Source: Ellagibacter isourolithinifaciens | GTDB lineage: Bacteria; Actinomycetota; Coriobacteriia; Coriobacteriales; Eggerthellaceae | Assembly: GCF_008831035.1 (NCBI RefSeq) | Contig: NZ_WAJR01000027.1 | Coordinates: 1-32,601 of the forward strand | Direction of reading: 5' to 3' | Length of the DNA stretch: 32,601 nucleotides | Shown: piece by piece, positions 6,588-14,257 of the stretch | How the letters are laid out: every line of letters begins with the position of its first letter | Position numbering within the stretch: position 1 is the first letter of the stretch | Program-made: the position numbers and the translations under genes | Notes under the pieces: generated by a model | What the model saw: only the letters and a program-made list of their open reading frames with translations | What the model was told of the DNA's origin: nothing | Databases searched by the model: none

Positions 6588-8111
6588 ATGAGAAGAAATA
6601 AGAAAAAATCCCCCAATGCCGTCGGGAAGCACGGTCAACACACGATGGGCGCCCAAGCGTTCGCGAGCTTCGACCGGGAGTCCCCGACGCCCCACGCCTC
6701 CCATGCGGTGGCGTCCTTCGGTGACGGCGAAACCCCTGGCTCTGTGCAGAATCCCTACTCGCGTCGCGTGACGCAGGCGGAATATACCAAGAAGCGCAAG
6801 AGCAAGAAACGCAAGAAGATCGTGCTTGCAGTGTGCATCGCCCTTCTGGTGGTGGTGCTCGGAGGAGTCGGCGCCGCATTCGCCTACATCAACACTATCA
6901 ACGCCAACCTCAACGAGGGCGTCGACGACGATCTTCGCGATGCGCTCGTCGACACGAAGTACGCCGGCGACCCGTTCTACATGCTGCTCATGGGCACCGA
7001 CGGCTCGGAAGAGCGCTCGGAGTCTGCCGAGTACGCGGGCGATCAGTTCCGCTCCGACAGCATGATCCTTGCGCGCATCGACCCGCAGAGCAAGCAGGTC
7101 ACCATGGTGTCGCTTCACCGCGATACGCTCATCGACATGGGCACGAACGGCAAGCAGAAGCTCAATGCGGCACACTCGATCGGCGGCGCGGCCTACACGA
7201 TCGAGGTCGTTTCGAAGTTCGCGGGCGTTCCCATCTCGCATTATGCGGAAATCGACTTCGACGGCTTCAAGGAAGCGGTCGACGCGCTCGGCGGTGTGGA
7301 AGTCGACGTCCCGATGGAAATCAACGACGAGGATGCGGGCGGTCATCTCGACGCCGGCCTGCAGACTCTCAATGGCGACCAGGCGCTCATCCTGTGTCGC
7401 GCGCGCCATGCCTACGACGCCTACGGCGATGGCGACCGCTATCGCGCTGCCAACCAGCGCCTCGTGCTTTCCGCTGTCGCGAAGAAGATTCTCTCCTCCG
7501 ACCCGATTACCATGGCGAACACGATTCAGGCGCTCTCCAAGTACATCACGACCGACTTCAACGTGACCGACATCGTCTCGCTCGCGTCGAGCATGAAGGG
7601 GCTCAACACCGACACTGGCATCTACTCGGCGATGGAGCCCACCACCTCGAAGCTCGTTAACGGTACCTGGTACGAATACGTGAACGAAAAAGAGTGGCAA
7701 ACCATGATGCAGCGCGTCGACCAGGGCCTTCCTCCGACTACCGAGGACGAGATCGACGAGAAGAGCGGCACGGTGCTCGCCAGCACGGGCGACAAGGCGG
7801 GTGCAACCTCTAACACGTCTTCTACCACGACCGCAACCAGGTCGGGCAAGGTGGCCGTGAAGAACGGCGCGAACATCGACGGGGCCGCCGCAACTGCCGC
7901 GACGAAGATCGAGAAACTCGGCTACACCACCGAGACCGGTAACGCGAGCTCCTCGTTCTCGACGACGGTCGTCGTGTACAGCAACGACAGCCAGAAGGAA
8001 GCGGCTGAGGAAATCGTGAAACAGATCGGCAACGGTGTGGCGACCAAGAACGACGGGCGCTACACGTTCTCGACCGATTTCCTCGTGGTCATCGGCTCGG
8101 ATTGGAAATAG
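6588..8111 (+). CDS. LytR-CpsA-Psr (LCP) family cell-wall polymer ligase
   Basis: LCP enzymes transfer polyprenyl-linked glycopolymers (teichoic acid-like, capsule or arabinogalactan) to peptidoglycan outside the membrane. The 507-residue protein has a basic, Ser-rich cytoplasmic tail (1-80), one membrane helix (about 81-102, IVLAVCIALLVVVLGGVGAAF), the LCP domain with RSDSMILARIDPQSKQVTMVSLHRDT and the conserved CRARHAYDAYGDGDRYRAANQR pattern of arginines (split around residues 266-287), and a C-terminal LytR_C domain (about 420-507). A Thr/Ser-rich linker separates the two outer domains. The start lacks a ribosome site; a second ATG at 6645 would shorten the tail by 19 residues. It follows the lipid II amidation enzyme and ends in its own terminator, so it is a separate unit with a related wall-building role. 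Confidence 0.93.
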   Translation: MRRNKKKSPNAVGKHGQHTMGAQAFASFDRESPTPHASHAVASFGDGETPGSVQNPYSRRVTQAEYTKKRKSKKRKKIVLAVCIALLVVVLGGVGAAFAYINTINANLNEGVDDDLRDALVDTKYAGDPFYMLLMGTDGSEERSESAEYAGDQFRSDSMILARIDPQSKQVTMVSLHRDTLIDMGTNGKQKLNAAHSIGGAAYTIEVVSKFAGVPISHYAEIDFDGFKEAVDALGGVEVDVPMEINDEDAGGHLDAGLQTLNGDQALILCRARHAYDAYGDGDRYRAANQRLVLSAVAKKILSSDPITMANTIQALSKYITTDFNVTDIVSLASSMKGLNTDTGIYSAMEPTTSKLVNGTWYEYVNEKEWQTMMQRVDQGLPPTTEDEIDEKSGTVLASTGDKAGATSNTSSTTTATRSGKVAVKNGANIDGAAATAATKIEKLGYTTETGNASSSFSTTVVVYSNDSQKEAAEEIVKQIGNGVATKNDGRYTFSTDFLVVIGSDWK

Positions 8112-8150
8112 CGCCTGCGCGCTTGCGGGCGCAGGGAGAATGGATGGAAC

Positions 8151-8187
8151 ACGCGCGGCAGCCGCATTGCGGGCCGCGCGTTTTTTA
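8151..8187 (+). terminator. Terminator between LCP gene and rlmH
   Basis: ACGCGCGGC (8151-8159) pairs with GCCGCGCGT (8173-8181), followed by TTTTTT. It ends only about 5 nt before the rlmH ribosome site, so rlmH must rely on read-through or on a promoter within this region. Confidence 0.85.
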
Positions 8188-8202
8188 TGGGAAGGAGCGT
8201 GG

Positions 8203-8682
8203 ATGAAGTTCATCGTTATCGCGGTGGGGAAGCTCAAGGAGCGTTTTTGGACGGAAGCATGCGCGGAGTATCTCAAGCGCTTGCAGCCGTATGCGAAGAC
8301 GGAGGTGCGCGAAATCGCCGACGTTGATCCGCGACGTGCGGGAGGCGTCGAGGGTGCGCGCGACAAAGAGGGCGCGGCGATTTGCGCGGAGCTCGATAAG
8401 CTGGGCCCGGACGTTCATGTGGCGCTTCTAGCGATCGATGGCAAGGAACGCTCGAGCGTGGGTATCTCGCAGCGGATCGATTCGCTCGCGCTTGCGGGGA
8501 AGAGCAGTTTCGCGTTTATCATCGGCGGGTCGGATGGTGTGAGCGCGGAGGTGCGCGCTCGGGCCGATGAACTGCTGTCATTCGGCCCGATCACCCTGCC
8601 CCACAACCTGGCGCGCGTCGTGCTCTTGGAGCAGCTCTACCGCGCGCAGAAGATTTCGCACGGCGAGCCCTACCACAAGTAG
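8203..8682 (+). CDS. rlmH: 23S rRNA pseudouridine-1915 N3-methyltransferase RlmH
   Basis: SPOUT-class methyltransferase that methylates pseudouridine 1915 (E. coli numbering) in helix 69 of 23S rRNA using SAM. The 159-residue length matches the family. Conserved parts are the start MKFIVIAVGKLKE, the SAM-binding knot with FIIGGSDGVS, and the C-terminal LEQLYRAQKISHGEPYHK ending that contacts the ribosome. AAGGAG lies 5 nt before the ATG at 8203. The stop codon lies inside a perfect 14-bp hairpin separating it from the convergent ABC permease gene. Confidence 0.96.
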   Translation: MKFIVIAVGKLKERFWTEACAEYLKRLQPYAKTEVREIADVDPRRAGGVEGARDKEGAAICAELDKLGPDVHVALLAIDGKERSSVGISQRIDSLALAGKSSFAFIIGGSDGVSAEVRARADELLSFGPITLPHNLARVVLLEQLYRAQKISHGEPYHK

Positions 8683-8714
8683 ACGGCTGGCCGCGGGAAG
8701 GCGGCCAGCCGTCT
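8681..8714. terminator. Perfect hairpin overlapping the rlmH stop codon, no T-run
   Basis: Arm AGACGGCTGGCCGC (8681-8694) pairs with 8701-8714 across a 6-nt loop, and the last two bases of the TAG stop are in the stem. Neither strand has a T-run after it. It lies between convergent genes and may end or protect transcripts from both sides. Confidence 0.6.
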
Positions 8715-8752
8715 GTCGAACTCAGGTTCCGCGCTCTGCGTGAGCTGTCCGC

Positions 8753-10984
8753 TTATGCAAGCAGCCCCTTGCCCGCACCGGAAGCAACCGCCGATCGTGC
8801 AACCAGATACGTCGACACCAGGTAGATGGCGTACACCGCAATCACCAGTGCGACACCAACGGCAAGCGTGCTGGCAACCGCCGAAGCGCCCCAAATCGAC
8901 AGCAAGTTCTCGTACAGAATGCTGATCGCGCAGGCTGAATGACATCCCGCAACGAGAAGCGGCGCCCCGAAGTAAATGCCAACCTGCGTGCGCAGGCTTC
9001 GCAGAACCATGCCTCTGTCGCACCCCAGCTGAGCGAGTAAACGATAGCGCGGAATGCTGTCCGCTACCTCGGAGAGCTGCTGGACGGAAAGAACCGCCGC
9101 CGTGGTCATGAGGAAGATGAACCCGATGTAGAGCGCCAGGTAAACTAACAGCAGCGTAAGCCCCATGCTGTCGGCGACAACGCTTTCGCTCGTGTCGTAA
9201 TAGGACACCGGCCATGCGCCGGGATCGTAAGTCCAGCCCTTTTCGGCAAGCTCTTCACTCGGCGGTGCCGCCTTCCCGTATTCAGCCATTATGTCTTTCA
9301 TGGCCTGCTCTTGCGAATCACTTGCCAGATTGACGTTCAGCTCGCTCAAGTACGGCAGATCGCCAGCGGCGAACCTGTCGGCTGCCAACTCATCGGGAAC
9401 CACCAGCACAGCGAGGAGGCAACTCATGCTGCTTACCTGGAGCGACTGCGAAACAACCTGCCCTGATGCGGTCAGCTCATGTCCATCGACGGTAATGGTC
9501 CGCCCTTTCTGGCCGAGGGCCTGCGCGTACTTGGCCGACTTGTCAACCGTGTTGTCGACCAAGTATTCGTCTGCAGCAAGCTCGATCGGCTTTTCGCCTG
9601 CAAGTTGCCGTGCAGCGTTGAACTGCGACAACGACACGTACTGCACGCCTTCGTCGGCCATGCTGGAGCTCTCGTCGGAGCCGATTTGGTCAAGCGTGAA
9701 GCCGCACGCATCGGCAAGCTGCTTGTTTGTCAAATCGTTCGCAAGCCATGTGTCCACCTGAGCCGATCCGGTCACGCGCTCGTCCCAATCAGGGATGAGC
9801 GATTTGAGATACGCAGCGGTGGAGCCGCCGTTCTCTTGCCAAAGGCGGCAAATCTCGTTGCGCTGGGCTTTGGTTTCCTCAATCGCTGCGGCCTTCTCCT
9901 TTTCCCCGCCATACTGCCCGGCGGGCACCGCCTCCATGTCGGAGGTGTCAAGCGCCATCAGGCTCGCGCGGATAGATACGTCGAACTGGGTATTCTCTTC
10001 CAGTTGATCGGAGAGCACCGACGCCAGGCTAAAGCCCGTCGAGAACACGACGATACTGAAGAACAGAAGGACGCTCACGGCCCACAGCGACACGAACGCA
10101 GTGTTCACCTTCGTTGCGATCTGGCGCATGGTGAACATGGCGAGACCCTTGAAGTACACGCCCCGCAAACGCTGGATCAGCAGGATGAAGAACCCCGACG
10201 CCGACCAGAATAGGCCCAACGTGCCGACGAGCATCAACAGGGTTGCGATGCGGAAGTGCTCGCCGAAGTAGACCAGTCCGTCGATGTTGAGCTCGGCGTA
10301 CGCCTTTGCCAAGATGAGGCACGACAGCACGAACACAATCAGACAGATGAGGGGGTTGCGCACGGGCATGCGCTCGTTGCGGGAGTTGGCCGAAAGCAGT
10401 GTGGCAAGCTTGCAGCGTGAAATCTGCACGGCGTTGAACAGGGCAACCACGACGAAGATGAGCGCGAAACAGCCCAGGGTCAGCTGCGCGGAGTGGATGC
10501 TGAACAGCAGGTGGTAGTCGCTGATTGCCACGCCGATAAGGCCCGCTGTGGCGAAGGCGATCGCCTGTGAGATTAGAAAGCCCAGCTCCAGGCCCACCAC
10601 CAGCGCAAGCACGCCGACGATCAGCGTTTCCGTCAGGACCACCGAGGAAACCTGTCGTGGGCTCATGCCAAGCAAAAGATAGGTGCCGAACTCTTTCTTG
10701 CGCGCCCGAACAACGAACCGGTTGGCGTACAGGACCAAAAAGCCCAAAACGACGGCGACGACCACGCTGAAATAGGTCATGACCTGAGACAGGATGTCGA
10801 AAACGCTCGCGCCCGACGCGAGGAACATGTTTTCGGCGCCTTCCTGGGCCTCGAACAGCACACGGGAGTCCCCGATGGCGTTGAAGGCGTAAAACACCGC
10901 CACGCCCAAAGTCAGGGTAACGAAATATACAGCGTAATCGCGCACGCTGCGGCGCACGTTGCGCAAGGCAAGTTTCAACAACAT
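8753..10984 (-). CDS. BceB-type ABC transporter permease (FtsX domain)
   Basis: Membrane subunit of a peptide-antibiotic resistance and sensing transporter. The 743 residues begin MLLKLALRNVRRSVRDYAVYF, typical of the family, with the first helix near 17-37. An FtsX-like block of three helices follows (about 60-185), then two more pairs, a large extracellular domain (about residues 320-610, the substrate-sensing part of BceB proteins), and a final set of three helices (about 617-735) with IPRYRLLAQLGCDRGMV. Family members have ten helices, which fits. The ATPase gene ends 12 bp upstream, so they form a pair. A two-component system directly upstream on the same strand completes a Bce module, whose usual targets are lipid II-cycle antibiotics such as bacitracin or lantibiotics. 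The actual compound cannot be read from sequence. Confidence 0.9.
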   Translation of the reverse strand: MLLKLALRNVRRSVRDYAVYFVTLTLGVAVFYAFNAIGDSRVLFEAQEGAENMFLASGASVFDILSQVMTYFSVVVAVVLGFLVLYANRFVVRARKKEFGTYLLLGMSPRQVSSVVLTETLIVGVLALVVGLELGFLISQAIAFATAGLIGVAISDYHLLFSIHSAQLTLGCFALIFVVVALFNAVQISRCKLATLLSANSRNERMPVRNPLICLIVFVLSCLILAKAYAELNIDGLVYFGEHFRIATLLMLVGTLGLFWSASGFFILLIQRLRGVYFKGLAMFTMRQIATKVNTAFVSLWAVSVLLFFSIVVFSTGFSLASVLSDQLEENTQFDVSIRASLMALDTSDMEAVPAGQYGGEKEKAAAIEETKAQRNEICRLWQENGGSTAAYLKSLIPDWDERVTGSAQVDTWLANDLTNKQLADACGFTLDQIGSDESSSMADEGVQYVSLSQFNAARQLAGEKPIELAADEYLVDNTVDKSAKYAQALGQKGRTITVDGHELTASGQVVSQSLQVSSMSCLLAVLVVPDELAADRFAAGDLPYLSELNVNLASDSQEQAMKDIMAEYGKAAPPSEELAEKGWTYDPGAWPVSYYDTSESVVADSMGLTLLLVYLALYIGFIFLMTTAAVLSVQQLSEVADSIPRYRLLAQLGCDRGMVLRSLRTQVGIYFGAPLLVAGCHSACAISILYENLLSIWGASAVASTLAVGVALVIAVYAIYLVSTYLVARSAVASGAGKGLLA

Positions 10985-10996
10985 GATGACCGCCGC

Positions 10997-11866
10997 CTAG
11001 TTGCCGAGCGCGGTGACGTGCGATGCCACGAAACCGACCGCGGAGGATGAGCCCTGCTTGCCGGAAAGGAACGCCTGGACCTCAAGGATGCGCTGGTAGA
11101 AGTCGGTTCTGCTGTTATCGCCGCGACGCAGCTCGTTGAACAGCTTGCCGTCTTTGATGAACAGAATACGATCGGCGTACGATGCCGCAACCGCGTCGTG
11201 TGTGACCATCATGATAGTGGCGTGCAGCTTCGTGTTCAGAACCTCGAGGGTTTCAAGAAGAACGGCGGCGTTGCGTGAGTCGAGCGCTCCTGTGGGCTCG
11301 TCAGCAAGAACCAGCTTCGGGTCGGCAACGATGGCGCGGGCTGCAGCCACGCGTTGGCGCTGGCCGCCCGACATCTGGCGCGGGTACTTCCGCAGAACGT
11401 CCGTCACGCCCAAAAGAGTGGCGGTGCGCTCGACCTTCGTTCGGACGGCGTCGGCCTTCTCTCCCTTGATGGTGAGGGCCAAAGCGATGTTCTCGAAACC
11501 GGTCAGGGTATCGAGCAGATTGGCGTCCTGGAAGATGAAGCCCAGGTCGTCGCGGCGAAACTTGGAGAGCTGGCGGCTGCGTAGCTGCGTGATGTCGCGG
11601 CCGTTCAAGATGATGCTTCCGCTGGTCACAGTATCGATAGTGGAAATGCAGTTCAAAAGCGTGCTCTTACCCGAGCCCGATGGGCCCATCACGCCAACGA
11701 ACTCGCCTTCGCAGATATCGAACGACACGTCATCAAGCGCACGTGTGACGGCCTCGCGCGAGCCGTACACCTTCAAAACGTCGCGCACGGAGAGCAAAAC
11801 CTTGCGGCTGTTGGACTGATTCGCATTCGCGATGCCTGCTGGAGGGGTTGCGGTAACCACAGACAT
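10997..11866 (-). CDS. BceA-type ABC transporter ATPase
   Basis: Cytosolic ATPase partner of the adjacent FtsX-type permease. The 289 residues contain Walker [10 protein letters not shown] (61-69), the signature MSGGQRQR, Walker B KLVLADEPTGALD and the switch His in MVTHD, all intact; the order and EPTGALD wording are those of the MacB/BceA group. The start at 11866 was chosen because AAAGGAA precedes it; an ATG 36 bp earlier has no ribosome site. The C-terminus extends about 50 residues past the ATPase core, ending FLSGKQGSSSAVGFVASHVTALGN in the published frame (shown here as parts). It is 84 bp from the kinase gene, far enough for its own promoter. Confidence 0.93.
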   Translation of the reverse strand: MSVVTATPPAGIANANQSNSRKVLLSVRDVLKVYGSREAVTRALDDVSFDICEGEFVGVMGPSGSGKSTLLNCISTIDTVTSGSIILNGRDITQLRSRQLSKFRRDDLGFIFQDANLLDTLTGFENIALALTIKGEKADAVRTKVERTATLLGVTDVLRKYPRQMSGGQRQRVAAARAIVADPKLVLADEPTGALDSRNAAVLLETLEVLNTKLHATIMMVTHDAVAASYADRILFIKDGKLFNELRRGDNSRTDFYQRILEVQAFLSGKQGSSSAVGFVASHVTALGN

Positions 11867-11934
11867 GGGGATTCCTTTCTCTTCGATTCGGCACATCCCC
11901 ATGATGCGACGAGTGCGAAAACGGAGCCATCGAA

Positions 11935-11965
11935 GGGCCTTACCGCAATCTTACGGTTTTGTAAG
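11935..11965 (-). promoter_or_regulatory. CTTAC/GTAAG repeats before the ABC genes (candidate response-regulator site)
   Basis: CTTAC (11950-11954) and GTAAG (11961-11965) form an inverted repeat with a 6-nt spacer, overlapping the kinase stop codon, and a further CCTTAC lies at 11938-11943. The element sits about 85 bp before the ATPase start. Bce-type regulators activate the promoter of their transporter through repeat sites in this position, so binding by the neighbouring regulator is plausible. A weak terminator is the alternative. Confidence 0.4.
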
Positions 11966-13096
11966 GTTGGCAGCCAAGTCTATGCGCGTGCGGTCGAGCG
12001 GGAAGGTGAGCGCGATGGTCGTACCCGCCCCCTCTTCCGAGGAAACGCGCAGGCCAAGGCCCATTCTCTCGCAGGCGACAGCGGCAAGGTAGAGCCCCAT
12101 GCCCGTCGCTTTGTGGTGCGTGCGACCCTGGCTTCCCGTGAATCCGCGGTCGAACACGCGCGGCACGTCGGCAGCGGGAATGCCGTCACCATCGTCGCTG
12201 ATCAAAAGCTCGATGCACCCGTCTTTCGTCCCTGCGTCCTTCACCGCGCCTTCGAAGCGAACGGTCTTCGCGCCGTACTTCGCCGAGTTCTCCAGAACCT
12301 GCCCGATGATGAAGTCGACCCATTTCGCGTCGGCGAACACCTCGAGCGCCTCGTCGATCGCGAAATCAAGCGATACTCCCGCGCCGATGAGCGTGCGCGA
12401 CTTTTGGCGGCACGCCTTGCGCGAGAGTGCCGCAAGGTTTAACTCCTCGATGGAGAAATCCTCGCTCAGTGTTGCCGAGCGCGCGTAGTATAACGCCTGC
12501 TCGACGCGCGACTCGATGCGATCGAGGTCACCGCGCACCTCATCGACCCCGGGCCCGTGAAGGCTCGATAGCGCCAACTGCGCCGACGCGATGGGCGTCT
12601 TCGCCTCGTGCACCCAAAGCTCGATGTAGTTACGGTAATCCTTCATGTCGCGGGAGCGGACGGCGAGCTCGTCCGAGGCGGCCTTGCCCTGCACGGCGAG
12701 CGCGCGATAGGCGATGGATCCCTCCAGCGTGCGCGGCTTGTCCAGAATCGACGAGAGGTAGCGCGCGTTGTCGGGCGAATCGCAGAACAGGTTCAGCTGC
12801 TGGTAGAACTCGCGATCGCGCGAGAATCCGACAGCAAGTACGATGCAGGCGAACAGGGCCTCGCAGATGGAAACAAGCGCGATTGAGGAAGCGTTCGAGC
12901 TGGTCACAACCATGATGCCCGCAACAACGAGCATGAGGGCGACCATGCCGAGCAAAAACCCGGCGCGCGAGCGAAGATACGCCCCGAGCGAGTACGCGCG
13001 ATCGGGGCGGTCTTCGGCGGGGAACGACGTAGACGCGGGATCGTAGGGCGAACCAGAGGCCGCGTGGTCGGGCTTTTCCCGATTCGAGCTGCTCAT
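11951..13096 (-). CDS. BceS-type intramembrane-sensing histidine kinase
   Basis: Membrane sensor kinase of 381 residues. After a soluble N-terminal tail of about 45 residues, two helices (47-65 and 72-91) enclose only a few residues outside the membrane, so it can hardly bind a ligand itself. This is the hallmark of kinases that read the state of a Bce transporter. The phospho-acceptor is H163 in WVHEAKTPIASAQLAL, followed by the ATPase motifs GQVLENSAKYG (N box), SDDGDGIP (G1) and GMGLYLAAVACERMG (G2). The ATG at 13096 overlaps the regulator's TGA as ATGA, showing translational coupling. The longer N-terminal tail is unusual for BceS proteins. Confidence 0.92.
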   Translation of the reverse strand: MSSSNREKPDHAASGSPYDPASTSFPAEDRPDRAYSLGAYLRSRAGFLLGMVALMLVVAGIMVVTSSNASSIALVSICEALFACIVLAVGFSRDREFYQQLNLFCDSPDNARYLSSILDKPRTLEGSIAYRALAVQGKAASDELAVRSRDMKDYRNYIELWVHEAKTPIASAQLALSSLHGPGVDEVRGDLDRIESRVEQALYYARSATLSEDFSIEELNLAALSRKACRQKSRTLIGAGVSLDFAIDEALEVFADAKWVDFIIGQVLENSAKYGAKTVRFEGAVKDAGTKDGCIELLISDDGDGIPAADVPRVFDRGFTGSQGRTHHKATGMGLYLAAVACERMGLGLRVSSEEGAGTTIALTFPLDRTRIDLAANLTKP

Positions 13097-13767
13097 CGAA
13101 CCACATACCCCAGGCCGCGGCGGGTGGTGATGAAGTCGTCGGGCACACCTGCAGACTCCAGGCTGCGGCGCAGGCGATTCACGTTCACCGTGAGCGTGTT
13201 GTCGTCGACGAACGCGTCGGTCTGCCACAGTTCGTCCATCAGCTCGCTGCGCGAGATGATGGATCCCGCGTTCTCCATAAGGATGCGTAAAATTAGAAGC
13301 TCGTTGCGCGAGAGCTCCACGCGCTTGCCGCGGTACGAAACCACGGCCCGCACGCTGTCGAGGGAAACGCCGCCATGATCGATTTGCCCGCGCGCCGAAT
13401 CGGCAGACCCGCTGCGGGCGAGAGCGCGGTCGATGCGGGCAAGCAGCGCAGCGGGGCGATACGGCTTGACCACGTAATCGTCCGCGCCGACGTTCATGCT
13501 CATGACCTCGTCAAACTCGCTGTCCGAAGAAGTCAGCACAATGATGGGGACGTTGCTTTCCTGACGAATCGCTCGGCAGATTTCGTGGCCGTACGCGCCG
13601 GGAAGCGAAAGGTCGAGCAGGATGCAGTCGGGGGCGGCAGTCAAAGCCTCGGCCGCGGCGTTCGTAAACGACTCGCAGCAAAGGCACTCGTGGCCCTTGA
13701 GCTGCAGCATGCGCACAAGATTTTCCCGCAGCGAGACATCGTCTTCGACAATAAGCAAACGCGCCAT
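13093..13767 (-). CDS. OmpR/PhoB-family response regulator (BceR-like)
   Basis: DNA-binding partner of the downstream kinase, 224 residues. The receiver domain has acidic pocket E8-D9-D10, phospho-acceptor D52, T79 and K101. The C-terminal winged helix contains LSRNELLILRILMENAGSII and the recognition region VDDNTLTVNVNRLRRSL, ending RRGLGYVVR. AAAGGGGA precedes the ATG at 13767; the open frame upstream of it is non-coding in appearance. First gene of the regulator-kinase-ATPase-permease series, probably controlling the transporter genes. Confidence 0.94.
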   Translation of the reverse strand: MARLLIVEDDVSLRENLVRMLQLKGHECLCCESFTNAAAEALTAAPDCILLDLSLPGAYGHEICRAIRQESNVPIIVLTSSDSEFDEVMSMNVGADDYVVKPYRPAALLARIDRALARSGSADSARGQIDHGGVSLDSVRAVVSYRGKRVELSRNELLILRILMENAGSIISRSELMDELWQTDAFVDDNTLTVNVNRLRRSLESAGVPDDFITTRRGLGYVVR

Positions 13768-14257
13768 CGGTCCCCTTTCGCGTCGATCGGATAAGCCGAT
13801 GATAACGCAACGGGAAACTATCTGGCATTTTGTTATCGTATTGTAGCGGCGCCTTCGCGCCCTTAAAGTGACCAGCATCGTGGGTGCTGCCAGAGCCGCC
13901 GCTCCGTTAAATGCGCAGGCCGACGTGTAGAACATGCGTGTTCGGCCGTTTGCTGCGGGTCTTGGGAAGTGTGGGGCGGCGAGATAGAAAGTCAAGTGTG
14001 CCGCCCCCGCAGTTGGAAGGTAATGAACGGGAAGGTGGGCGAGCGCTTGCATAAGGAGGACACAGACGCTCGCCTGGTGTGTTTCAGACCTCTTCAAGTA
14101 TAGGACGTATGCCAATAAATGACAAGCGCCAATCTACGGTATTTCATGCATGTCGCACTGCGCGCTCGCGCTATACTGGTGCGATTGCGGGCAGTGTGTC
14201 CGCCTCGGCTACGGGCGGCATGCCCGCGCGTCGCTTCTCGCTTGGAAAGGTGAATCG
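13768..14257. other. 490-bp intergenic region with two strong hairpins
   Basis: No convincing gene between the divergent regulator and exoA. GGGGCGGC (13973-13980) pairs with GCCGCCCC (14000-14007). GGCGAGCG (14038-14045) pairs with CGCTCGCC (14067-14074), and the loop of this second hairpin displays a perfect AAGGAGGA ribosome-site motif with no start codon close after it. TATACT at 14172-14177 is the best -10 for exoA. The hairpins may belong to an unidentified RNA. Confidence 0.45.

Noticed and set aside
6579-8366. 595-codon minus-strand frame opposite the LCP gene and rlmH
   Set aside because: Shadow of GC-rich coding sequence on the other strand; composition is atypical and it crosses a terminator and two real genes.
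13768-14115. N-terminal extension of the response regulator from 14115
   Set aside because: The receiver domain starts at 13767 with a good ribosome site; the upstream part contains hairpins and no homologous residues.
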